DNA of 32,893 nucleotides from assembly GCA_003388555.1 (NCBI GenBank), contig QQVD01000027.1:87951-120843 (forward strand), given 5' to 3'. Of this stretch, positions 16,098 to 23,356 are shown one piece after another (position 1 is the first letter of the stretch; each line of letters begins with the position of its first letter). This stretch comes from Acidobacteriota bacterium. GTDB lineage: Bacteria; Acidobacteriota; Thermoanaerobaculia; Multivoradales; Multivoraceae. The translations under genes and the position numbers were made by a program. Below the pieces are notes generated by a model. That model was not told where the DNA came from. It was given only the letters and a program-made list of their open reading frames with translations, and made no database searches.

Positions 16098-18137
16098 TCA
16101 CGGCTCGTCGTGGACCCAGATCTCGAACGTGCCGTCGCCACGCACCCGCCGGAAACCTCCTTGGGCGAGCACGTCGCGGATGGAGTCCAGGAAGCGGTTG
16201 TTGTGGACTCGAACACAGACGGCAGCCAGCTCGTAGCGGTCGAGTCCTTCGCGCAGTGATCGCATCCCAGCCGACAGGCCGTCGGGTATGCGGCCGTCGA
16301 GCATGTGCTTGATCCTCTCTCGCTCCGCGAACTCGCCCGATGGGAGGTGGCGTCGCTGCGCCTTCAGGTAGTGGCGGACACTGAGTGGAAAGGCGTGGCG
16401 GCGGAAGGTCGGCACCCACTGGCCGACCGCGTCGGGTGCAGCGACGAACGAACCGGCCGGGACGAGTCGATTCAGCTCGCCGGCCCATTCGTAAGGGGCG
16501 TTGACCTTTGCGCCAGGGGGGAAGCGCCACTCGCTCCGGTTCTCCACCGAGAAGCTCGAGAAGCTCGGGATCCAGAGGACGAACGCAGAGATGGCGACGA
16601 CCACCGTGGTTGCGCGGAGCGCCGCGCTGCGAACGCCTCGAATGACGAGAGGCGCGGTCAGGACGAGGGCAATCAGCGAGGGCAGCGGCAGAATCCAGAG
16701 TGCGCGCCAACCGACTGTGCCGGTCAGCCAGTTGCGAACCCAGGGCTCGAGGGTCGGATTGAGGAAGACGAGCCAGGTCGCCAGTCCGGGCAGGAGTGCG
16801 AATCGGCGTGCCAGAGCCGAGCGCGTCATCGTCCACGCGACGAGCATGCAGACCAGGCTCAACGGCAGCAGCGGACCGGTACCGACGACGGTCTCGAGCA
16901 CGGAATCGCGCTCGCCGTTGGACGATGCGCTGGCGAGGTGGCCGGAGGGAGGCAGAACAGAGCTTCTCAGTATCAGGCCCACGACCAGGAGGTACGCTGC
17001 ACTGAGAGAACCGAGCAGCAACCTCCGGGCTCCGGAGAGGCTGGCCGGCAGGGCCGCCATCAGGCCGAGCACGACGATGCACGGGGCGGTAGGGAGGGCG
17101 CTCGAAGTCAGGCCGATGGCCGCGACCTGCCCGCACACCAGAAGCGCCCACGAGCGGCGATCCGGCCGCGCAGCGAATCGGAAGGCGTGCACGAAGAGAA
17201 GTGGCACGAGAACTGAGAGGAAGACGCTCTTTCCTTGCCATATCCGAACGAGAGCGAAGTTGCCGTACCAGCGATGTGGATCGCCGACCGCAATCAGTGC
17301 CACGAGGGTTGCCGCGAGGGTCCAGGGCCAGATGGCCGGAGTGACGATTCGCAGGAGCCTGGCGTGTGCGAGTGGCACGGCGAACGCTGCCAGCGCGGCG
17401 ACGACCCAGTGGGCGGCGAGCATCGGTGAGAGGCCGGTGAGGCGGGCGATGGCCGCCTGGAGGAGCTCTATGGAGTGCACACGGTAGGCCGTCAGGTGGA
17501 TCGGCAGCCCCGCGATGCCGTGCATCGAGTCTCCCCTCAGGAGGGGCGCTGCGGGATGATCCAGGGCGGTGACCGCGATGTTGATGTAGAACGAGTCGTC
17601 GTAGTCGGGACGGTGGGCGAGGAGGGCAAGGCAGGACGCCACCACGCCGAGGCCCCACGGCAGAGCACGTGTCCAGCGACTGTCGATGGGTGGCTCCGGC
17701 GGTGTCTCCGGTTGAGTCCGTTCCGCTCGCCAGGACCAGATCACGCAGAACGACAGAGCCGTGGTCACGAGCAGCCAGCGCCACGCCGAGGCGCCCTGCC
17801 AGGCCAGGAGGCCGACGATCGTGAGCGCGGCGGGCACCAGTGGTGACAACGGTGGCCTCGTCGCCAGCTGCTGTCGCAGGCCACGGATCGCGAGGTCGTC
17901 GAGCGGATCACTCGTCGTCCGCCTCTCGCTGGTTCGCTTGCGCCGCCAGATCAGCGTTCCGACCGCCACGACGAGCACCAACGAAGCGAGCTGGATCAGC
18001 TGCTCGAAGCTGCCCCCGACAAAGACCACGAAGTGGCAGCTGAGCGTCCAGACGGCGAAGGCCACGACCGCCCCGTCGAGAAGCCGGTCGGCGGTCTTCG
18101 CAGTGCCGAGCAGATCGCCTAGTGTCCCCGTAGACAC
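16098..18137 (-). CDS. Large polytopic membrane protein, GT-C-like, copy 1
   Basis: The 679-residue protein has many hydrophobic spans (about residues 22-65, 100-135, 160-175 and a dense block from 215 to 540) and a soluble C-terminal region of about 120 residues. Before the main block lies 'HRPDYDDSFYINIAV' (about 175-189) and 'RGDSMHGIAGLP', then 'YGNFALVRIWQGKSVF'. All three are shared with the protein at 26399-28474. An Asp-rich loop after an early span suggests a GT-C-type transferase or polymerase acting outside, but I do not recognise the family with certainty (possibly one of the DUF6077-like groups). The start GTG 18137 gives a length like its paralog and overlaps the upstream glycosyltransferase by 19 bases; the much longer frame upstream is a shadow. 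It is probably functionally linked to the DPM1-like gene downstream. Confidence 0.78.
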   Translation of the reverse strand: MSTGTLGDLLGTAKTADRLLDGAVVAFAVWTLSCHFVVFVGGSFEQLIQLASLVLVVAVGTLIWRRKRTSERRTTSDPLDDLAIRGLRQQLATRPPLSPLVPAALTIVGLLAWQGASAWRWLLVTTALSFCVIWSWRAERTQPETPPEPPIDSRWTRALPWGLGVVASCLALLAHRPDYDDSFYINIAVTALDHPAAPLLRGDSMHGIAGLPIHLTAYRVHSIELLQAAIARLTGLSPMLAAHWVVAALAAFAVPLAHARLLRIVTPAIWPWTLAATLVALIAVGDPHRWYGNFALVRIWQGKSVFLSVLVPLLFVHAFRFAARPDRRSWALLVCGQVAAIGLTSSALPTAPCIVVLGLMAALPASLSGARRLLLGSLSAAYLLVVGLILRSSVLPPSGHLASASSNGERDSVLETVVGTGPLLPLSLVCMLVAWTMTRSALARRFALLPGLATWLVFLNPTLEPWVRNWLTGTVGWRALWILPLPSLIALVLTAPLVIRGVRSAALRATTVVVAISAFVLWIPSFSSFSVENRSEWRFPPGAKVNAPYEWAGELNRLVPAGSFVAAPDAVGQWVPTFRRHAFPLSVRHYLKAQRRHLPSGEFAERERIKHMLDGRIPDGLSAGMRSLREGLDRYELAAVCVRVHNNRFLDSIRDVLAQGGFRRVRGDGTFEIWVHDEP

Positions 18138-19282
18138 TGGTAGATCTCGATGTAGCGTCGCAGTTGACGGTCGATGTCGAACCGTTGGAGGAAGGTCTCT
18201 CGCGCCGCCCGTCCCAGGCGCTCGGCCAGACCGTCGTCCTGCAGCAACTCGACGCAGCGCTGGGCGAGCTGTTCGGGATCGTCCAGATCGACCAGGAAGC
18301 CGTTGACTCCGTCCTCGATGGCCTCCGGATGGCCGCTGACCCTTGTCGCGACGACAGGGAGTCCCGAGCGCATGGCCTCCAGGATGACGAAAGGAAGGCC
18401 CTCGTAGGCCGAAGGCACCACCAGGACCCGAGCCCTGGCGTAGAACTCGGGGAGCTGCGCGGAGGTCTTGACCCCGGCGAAATCGACGTGCTCGGTGAGC
18501 CCCAGCTCCGCGAGGAGCGCGGCGACCCGCGGCTCGGACTGCGGGGTGAAACCCACGATCCTGAGCCTGGCGTCGGGAACAGAGCGCCGCACCTCCTGCA
18601 AGACGAAGGACAACGCAGCGACTCGCTTGCGGTGACCTCCGCTGCCGGCATAGAGGAGCTCGACCGGAGACGGCACAACGCTCCCGGTCGCAACGCTCCC
18701 GTCGTCGCCCTCGTCGAGGTCCGCGAGCCCGTAGTAGATCACCGGATGGAGCTGGTCGTCGTCGCTGCCCAAGACCTCGGCACGCGACTGCCGACTGATC
18801 GTGTTGACCTGGTCGGAGAGGATGATCGTCACCCGGTCGAGGACGCGATGAAGCCACGAGACGAGGGTCCGGTAGACGAGGGCCCGCGTCTCGTCGGCGA
18901 AGGTGCGACCGCCGAGCGCGTAGGGGCGGAACGAGGCGCTGATGCCGACGAAGCTGACGTGGAAGGTGGTCAGGACCTTCGGTCCACCTCCCAGCAGGAG
19001 TCGCAGCAGGCGCAGGGCCAACAGCACCGGCAGCGCCTCACCCGCCTGCAGGTGGACGACGTCGTAGGTCCGGCCGCGCCGTGCCCAGAGCGAGGTCTTG
19101 AAGAACCACACCAGGGGCCGTCGGGCGATGCGGTGGACCCCGGCGCCCGATCGCCTCCCCGTCGTCACCACGGTCGAGACGTGGCCCTTCCCGAGCAGTC
19201 CCTCGTGCAGGCCGGCGACGAACTCGCCGACGCCGCCCAGGCGCTCCGGGGGAAAGTAGGGGACGAAGTGGAGCACTCTCAC
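18119..19282 (-). CDS. Family-4 glycosyltransferase
   Basis: The 387-residue GT-B protein begins 'VRVLHFVPYFPPERLGGVGEFVAGL' (typical N-terminal strand plus the acceptor-side Gly-rich loop). It has 'VELLYAGSGGHRKRVAALSFVLQ' near the domain boundary (about 215), and the donor motif 'SAYEGLPFVILEAMRSGLPVVATRVSGHPEAI' in the C-terminal half (about 300-332; E-x7-E present). The GTG at 19282 overlaps the methyltransferase stop (GTGA), and a long N-terminal extension in the same frame is a shadow of that gene. Likely a cytoplasmic hexosyl- or similar transferase of the glycan pathway. Confidence 0.88.
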   Translation of the reverse strand: MRVLHFVPYFPPERLGGVGEFVAGLHEGLLGKGHVSTVVTTGRRSGAGVHRIARRPLVWFFKTSLWARRGRTYDVVHLQAGEALPVLLALRLLRLLLGGGPKVLTTFHVSFVGISASFRPYALGGRTFADETRALVYRTLVSWLHRVLDRVTIILSDQVNTISRQSRAEVLGSDDDQLHPVIYYGLADLDEGDDGSVATGSVVPSPVELLYAGSGGHRKRVAALSFVLQEVRRSVPDARLRIVGFTPQSEPRVAALLAELGLTEHVDFAGVKTSAQLPEFYARARVLVVPSAYEGLPFVILEAMRSGLPVVATRVSGHPEAIEDGVNGFLVDLDDPEQLAQRCVELLQDDGLAERLGRAARETFLQRFDIDRQLRRYIEIYQCLRGH

Positions 19283-20022
19283 GCCGCCGAGCCGTCCTCG
19301 GTCGCCGGCGTGTGGGGCTTGCGCGCCAGGACGACGTAGTCGCACGGATAGACGCTGGCGCCGCCGAGGAGACGGTCGACCGGCTCGAGCAGCCGGATGA
19401 AGAGGAGGTTGATCCCCCACGCCAGGCGCCGCATGCCGGGGAGGACGCCGAACGTGCACAGGAAGAGCATCGAGAAGCCGTGCGAGAGGAAGCAGACCAG
19501 TCCTCCGGACTCCTCGATCTCCTCGACTTCGAGGCCGGCTTCCTCGCACAACGCAGCCAGGCCGTAGCGGGTGTACCGATAGTAGTCGTGCGGTGCCTCG
19601 TGGATGACCGAGAGGTGAGGCACCGAGAGCACGAGGTGCCCCCCGGGTCGCAGGACCCGGTGGATCTCCCGTAGAGCCTGCCACGGACGGGGAACGTGCT
19701 CGAGCACCTGGGTGCACAGCACCGTAGCCATCGAGGACTCGGCTACCTCGGGCATGTCCTGGACATCGGTGAGGATGTCGACGTCTCCGGACCGGTCCTC
19801 GACGTCGATGCTCACGACCCGGTGGCCCATGTCCAGGAGCAAGGGCTTCCAGGGAGAACGCCCCGACCCCGCATCGAGGCAGGGCGAGCGCGCATGCGCC
19901 GCGACGAGCGGATGGGTGCGGCGATGCAGCAGGTAGGTCGGAAGCGAGAAGGTGTGCTGGAGTCCTTCCCGAGTCAGCCAGTCGTTCAGCTCGCCTCGAC
20001 GTGCGCGTAGGTAGTCCAGCAT
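19279..20022 (-). CDS. SAM-dependent methyltransferase
   Basis: The 247-residue protein has motif I in variant form 'PCLDAGSGRSPWKPLLLDMG' (about 47-66), 'VVSIDVEDRSGDVDILTDVQDMP' (acidic loop after strand 2), 'VLCTQVLEHVPRPWQALREIHRVLRPGGHLVLSVPH' (about 101-136), as in Methyltransf_11 proteins. A hydrophobic patch near 180-215 suggests membrane association. It is first in the minus-strand unit running to 15033 and shares a 147-bp divergent upstream region with the SGNH gene at 20170. Such proteins in glycan clusters usually methylate sugars; the target is unknown. Confidence 0.85.
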   Translation of the reverse strand: MLDYLRARRGELNDWLTREGLQHTFSLPTYLLHRRTHPLVAAHARSPCLDAGSGRSPWKPLLLDMGHRVVSIDVEDRSGDVDILTDVQDMPEVAESSMATVLCTQVLEHVPRPWQALREIHRVLRPGGHLVLSVPHLSVIHEAPHDYYRYTRYGLAALCEEAGLEVEEIEESGGLVCFLSHGFSMLFLCTFGVLPGMRRLAWGINLLFIRLLEPVDRLLGGASVYPCDYVVLARKPHTPATEDGSAA

Positions 20023-20169
20023 CTGTGCGCCCGCCTGGCGAAGCTCGTTGCAGTCAGGACTCGATTCTCGGGCCGCACGTGGCCCTCGTCAAGCGCCCTC
20101 ACCGGTCTCACCGGACGGGCTGCTAGGGTCTGTATTCCGCTGGGTGACGGGGTCGAAGGATGCACGGGG
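20023..20169. promoter_or_regulatory. Divergent promoter region
   Basis: This 147-bp gap separates two divergent genes and must serve both. On the plus strand TGCTAGGGT (about 20120-20128) resembles an extended -10 element, but I see no good -35 at the right spacing. GAAGGA ahead of the ATG at 20170 is a plausible ribosome-binding site. Confidence 0.3.
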
Positions 20170-21315
20170 ATGAGCATCGCGAGGGGAAAGTCTCGTAGAC
20201 GAGGGTGGTCGTTGGTGCCGCGGCTCGCATTGGCAGCCGCTTCGGCCGCGCTCTCCCTGATCGCGATCGAGCTGGCGCTGCGGACCTTCCCCGCACTGCT
20301 GCCGCGTGGGGTCTACTACGGGTCGGGAGAGTTCGACCCCGATCTCGGATTCCGATTGCCCGATCAGAAGGTGTACTACAACAAGGTCCGCTACGTCGAG
20401 CGGATCCCCAACCGGGACGGGTTTCTGGACATCGATCACGAGAGGACCAAGCCTCCGGGAATCGCCAGGGTGGGCTTCTTTGGCGACTCCTATGTCGAGT
20501 CCGTGCAGGTGCCCCTCGAGCAGACCTTCTTTCGCCGGCTCGACGAACGAATGGGCCGCCGCATCGAGGCGCTCGCTTTCGGTCTCTCCGGGCTCGGAAC
20601 TTTGCACGCCATGGCGCTGTACGAGAAGTTCGCGCCGCTCTACGAGATCGACCTGGCGGTCTACTGTTTCGTCAACAACGACCCGTCGGACCACTTCAAG
20701 ACCGCTCAGGACCTCCGCTCCGGGATCTTCGCCGTCCGCCCCACCGCGCTGCCGACCGACGACCCGCCGGGCCACCACGTCTTCCAACGCCCGCTGGCCT
20801 CCTCCGGAGCCCTGACCAGAACCGCGAGGTGGATCAAGGACCATGTGCTGCTCAGCCGCGTCGTCTACGCACAGGTGCAGCTGTGGAGTCGGAGGAAGAA
20901 TCGCAAGGAGGACGCCGAGCTGGCCGTGGAGGGCCTCGGTGGTCTCGCGCCCGACGAGTGGCCCGCCCCGCTGCGCGCCGATGCGGAGCGGCTGACGAGG
21001 TCGCTGATCGTCTCCTTCAGGGACGCGGTGACGGAAGATGGCGTACGCTTCGCAATCCTCTACGTGCCCGATCGCAGTGATCTCGAGGGTGCCACGGGCG
21101 GTGGTAGCTGGAGGGCCTGGCTCACCGATCTGGCAGACGACGAGGGCATCCCCCTCGTCGACCCCACCGACGAGCTCGTCTCGCGGCGGACGCTCGAGGG
21201 ACCGATGTACGACGACCACTGGACGCTCGCTGGACACGGCGCGATCGCCGCTGCGCTCGCTTCGCGCGTGGATCGGCTGCTCGAGGCGCACTCCGGTTCG
21301 GAGCACGGCGGGTGA
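20170..21315 (+). CDS. Membrane-anchored SGNH-type hydrolase/O-acyltransferase-like protein
   Basis: The 381-residue protein has an N-terminal membrane anchor (about 16-38) preceded by 'RGKSRRRGW'. The SGNH Ser block is 'ARVGFFGDSYVESVQV' (Ser about 107), 'VYCFVNNDPSDHF' (about 170) supplies the Asn block, and 'MYDDHWTLAGHGAIAA' near the C terminus supplies the D-x-H-W catalytic pair, as in AlgJ/AlgX-like acetyltransferases and GDSL esterases. The active domain would face the periplasm, so acyl transfer to, or removal from, the exported glycan is the likely role. The ATG at 20170 follows GAAGGA. Its stop overlaps the next gene as GTGA. Confidence 0.78.
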   Translation: MSIARGKSRRRGWSLVPRLALAAASAALSLIAIELALRTFPALLPRGVYYGSGEFDPDLGFRLPDQKVYYNKVRYVERIPNRDGFLDIDHERTKPPGIARVGFFGDSYVESVQVPLEQTFFRRLDERMGRRIEALAFGLSGLGTLHAMALYEKFAPLYEIDLAVYCFVNNDPSDHFKTAQDLRSGIFAVRPTALPTDDPPGHHVFQRPLASSGALTRTARWIKDHVLLSRVVYAQVQLWSRRKNRKEDAELAVEGLGGLAPDEWPAPLRADAERLTRSLIVSFRDAVTEDGVRFAILYVPDRSDLEGATGGGSWRAWLTDLADDEGIPLVDPTDELVSRRTLEGPMYDDHWTLAGHGAIAAALASRVDRLLEAHSGSEHGG

Positions 21316-22214
21316 GGGGCGGCGAAGATACCGGCGCGGCGCGGGCGGGCCTGACGACGGTGTCCGGCGGCGGTGCGTCGTCCCGAGCCTGGCGCCGGGA
21401 GGTGAGGGAGGGTCGCCGCTTCGCCTTCGGAAACAACTGGCGCCGCTACGCGCGGGTACTCGACGAGGACCGTATCGATCAGGCTCGTCGATCGCTGGAA
21501 GTGATGCTCGGCGACGGGAGCTTGAGAGGGCGGAGTTTCCTCGACGTCGGTTCGGGGAGCGGGCTCTTCTCCCTGGCCGCGCGACAGCTCGGGGCCAGGG
21601 TGTTCTCGTTCGACTACGACCCGGACTCCGTCGAGTGCACCAGAGAGCTGCGCGAGCGCTTCGATCTCGACCACGAGGACTGGCAGATAGAGCGTGGATC
21701 GGTGCTCGATCCCGAATTCATGCGGAGCATCGGAGAGTTCGACATCGTCTATGCGTGGGGGGTGCTGCATCACACCGGCCAGATGTACGCAGCGCTCGAC
21801 GAAGTGACGCGGCGTGTGACATCGGGAGGGATGCTCTACATCGCCATCTACAACGACTGTGGGATCCGGGCCAGGTACTGGCGTGGCGTCAAGCGACTGT
21901 ACTGCTCGGGCCTGATCGGCCGTCTCGTCGTCTGCTCGCTCTATCTGCCGTACTTCTTCATCGGACGGCTCGCCAAGAGCCTCCTGAACGGGCGCGATCA
22001 GTTCCGCGCCTACCGTGAGCGACGAGGGATGTCGGCCGTCTACGACTGGTTCGACTGGCTCGGCGGCTACCCGTACGAGGTCGCCAGGCCCGAAGACCTC
22101 TTTCGCTTCCTGCGCGACAGGGGCTTCGCCCTGCGTGAGCTGGTCACCGTCGACGGCCTCGGCATCAATGAGCTCGTCGTGCAGCGAGTCGGTGGGGTGT
22201 CGCCTGATCGGTGA
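21312..22214 (+). CDS. SAM-dependent methyltransferase
   Basis: The 300-residue class I methyltransferase has motif I 'FLDVGSGSGLFSLAARQLG' (about 76-94), an acidic strand-2 end 'FSFDYDPDSV', and 'FDIVYAWGVLHHTGQMYAALDEVTRRVTSGGMLYIAIYND' (about 144-183), the UbiG/Methyltransf_11-12 style. 'YDWFDWLGGYPYEVARPED' in the C-terminal third is typical of methyltransferases in surface glycan clusters. The GTG at 21312 overlaps the SGNH stop (GTGA) with GGAG upstream. Hydrophobic residues near 205-220 may bind the membrane. Probably methylates the same glycan acted on by its partner gene. Confidence 0.84.
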   Translation: MRGGEDTGAARAGLTTVSGGGASSRAWRREVREGRRFAFGNNWRRYARVLDEDRIDQARRSLEVMLGDGSLRGRSFLDVGSGSGLFSLAARQLGARVFSFDYDPDSVECTRELRERFDLDHEDWQIERGSVLDPEFMRSIGEFDIVYAWGVLHHTGQMYAALDEVTRRVTSGGMLYIAIYNDCGIRARYWRGVKRLYCSGLIGRLVVCSLYLPYFFIGRLAKSLLNGRDQFRAYRERRGMSAVYDWFDWLGGYPYEVARPEDLFRFLRDRGFALRELVTVDGLGINELVVQRVGGVSPDR

Positions 22215-22262
22215 CCTGCCGAGGAGTCGGGTGAGCCCTCGGTTTGCCTAGGTCTTGGTGTC

Positions 22263-22366
22263 TGCCCCCGGCTCAGACCGTGCCCGGTTTCGCCGCCTGG
22301 CGGGCTTGACGTCTGCGGTCTGGAGGCGACGGAGCACGTCGCATCGCCAGCGTAGCGCCGGGGGCA
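22263..22366. other. Structured non-coding element between convergent genes
   Basis: In the 188-bp gap (22215-22402) TGCCCCCGGC (22263-22272) is exactly complementary to GCCGGGGGCA (22357-22366). Between them are a second stem CAGACCG/CGGTCTG (22274-22280 with 22316-22322) enclosing GCCCG/CGGGC (22282-22286 with 22301-22305), and a third, GCGAC/GTCGC (22326-22330 with 22338-22342). The whole can fold as a 10-bp closing helix with two arms. It may be a small structured RNA, a bidirectional terminator or a remnant repeat. No known RNA family was recognised. Confidence 0.45.
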
Positions 22367-22402
22367 CGACAGCGATCCCCATGTGAGGCCGCGCAGGAGC
22401 GT

Positions 22403-23356
22403 TCAGTGGCGCCCCTGGCCCGAGGTCGACGGCTTCTCCGGGCTGCGTTCGTCGAGCCAGTCCGACAGGTCCAGGCCGAGGACGCGGCTGAGGTCGACGA
22501 TGTCCGCTCGGAAGGCCGCTCTCAGTTCGCGACGGAACGGGGCGTTCAGTCGCGGTTTCTGGACGAAGCGGGTGTTCACTGCCCGCATCCGCCTGCTGAG
22601 GTTGCTCAGCGGACGTGCCAGGGAACGGAGTCGGAGACCCCGCGAGACCAGCTTGCGATCGACAGCTCTCCTCGTTGCCTCTAGCAGCCGCCACCTCGGC
22701 TGATGAGCCTCGTTCACCTTCGGGAACGAATGCCTGCCGTCGTCGGGGAGTCCCAGGAAGCCGAGAGCCCTGGAGTAGACCTCTCGCGGCGAGGTGACGA
22801 GGTCGTCGAAGAGCAACGGAAGCACCTGGCGCCGCTCGAAGACCTCCAGCAGTCGTCTGGCCTGGGCCCCGAGGCTGCAGATCTCTCGGTACTGCAGGAA
22901 GCGCGGCTCGTCGCACAGTCGCGGGATCTGCCGACCGTGGCGTCGAGGCTGCTGGAGCCGCCAGGCACGCTCGGGATCCGCCTCGTTCTCGTACAGGGAG
23001 GCGAGCATCTGATTGTGCAGGGAGAGGTACATCTCGTCGGGGCGACGCAGCATCACGATCAGTCGTGCCTCCGGGACCTCTCGGCGTATGCGGAGGGCGG
23101 CGCTCCGCGAGAACAGGTACCAGACCGAGGCCTCGCCGATGCACTGATCTGGCGCGGCGTCGGCGAAGAGACTTCCGTAGCGCTCCGGCGAGCGCACGTA
23201 GTACGGCGAGCTCAGATCGTCGGCGAAGTGGTGTGGCTCCTTGTTCGCCGGCATGAAGACGGAGGGGTGTGCCGAGAGATAGCTGTACAGCGCCGTGGTG
23301 CCGCACTTCGGCGCCCCGACGATGAAGAAGTCCGGCCGGCGACCACTGCTGCTCAC
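22403..23356 (-). CDS. PAPS-dependent sulfotransferase
   Basis: The 317-residue protein has a textbook 5'-phosphosulfate loop 'DFFIVGAPKCGTTALYSYLS' (about 9-28), a catalytic-type 'KEPHHFADDL' (about 39-48) and the 3'-phosphate site 'ARLIVMLRRPDEMYLSLHNQ' (about 97-116), matching the Sulfotransfer_1 group related to heparan-sulfate sulfotransferases. The GTG at 23356 overlaps the flippase stop (GTGA) and has GGGGAG five bases upstream; the long frame beyond is a shadow of the flippase gene. It is last in the unit glycosyltransferase-flippase-sulfotransferase, so its product probably sulfates the glycan before or during export. Of the three sulfotransferases in the window this has the clearest motifs. 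Confidence 0.9.
   Translation of the reverse strand: MSSSGRRPDFFIVGAPKCGTTALYSYLSAHPSVFMPANKEPHHFADDLSSPYYVRSPERYGSLFADAAPDQCIGEASVWYLFSRSAALRIRREVPEARLIVMLRRPDEMYLSLHNQMLASLYENEADPERAWRLQQPRRHGRQIPRLCDEPRFLQYREICSLGAQARRLLEVFERRQVLPLLFDDLVTSPREVYSRALGFLGLPDDGRHSFPKVNEAHQPRWRLLEATRRAVDRKLVSRGLRLRSLARPLSNLSRRMRAVNTRFVQKPRLNAPFRRELRAAFRADIVDLSRVLGLDLSDWLDERSPEKPSTSGQGRH

Noticed and set aside
16098-18857. A 919-residue open frame with a long soluble N-terminal part
   Set aside because: The first 240 residues are an Arg/Pro/Ala-rich shadow of the family-4 glycosyltransferase in another frame; the real protein starts near 18137.
22263-22366. Integron attC site
   Set aside because: It has inverted repeats of suitable total size but no GTTRRRY/RYYYAAC core sites.
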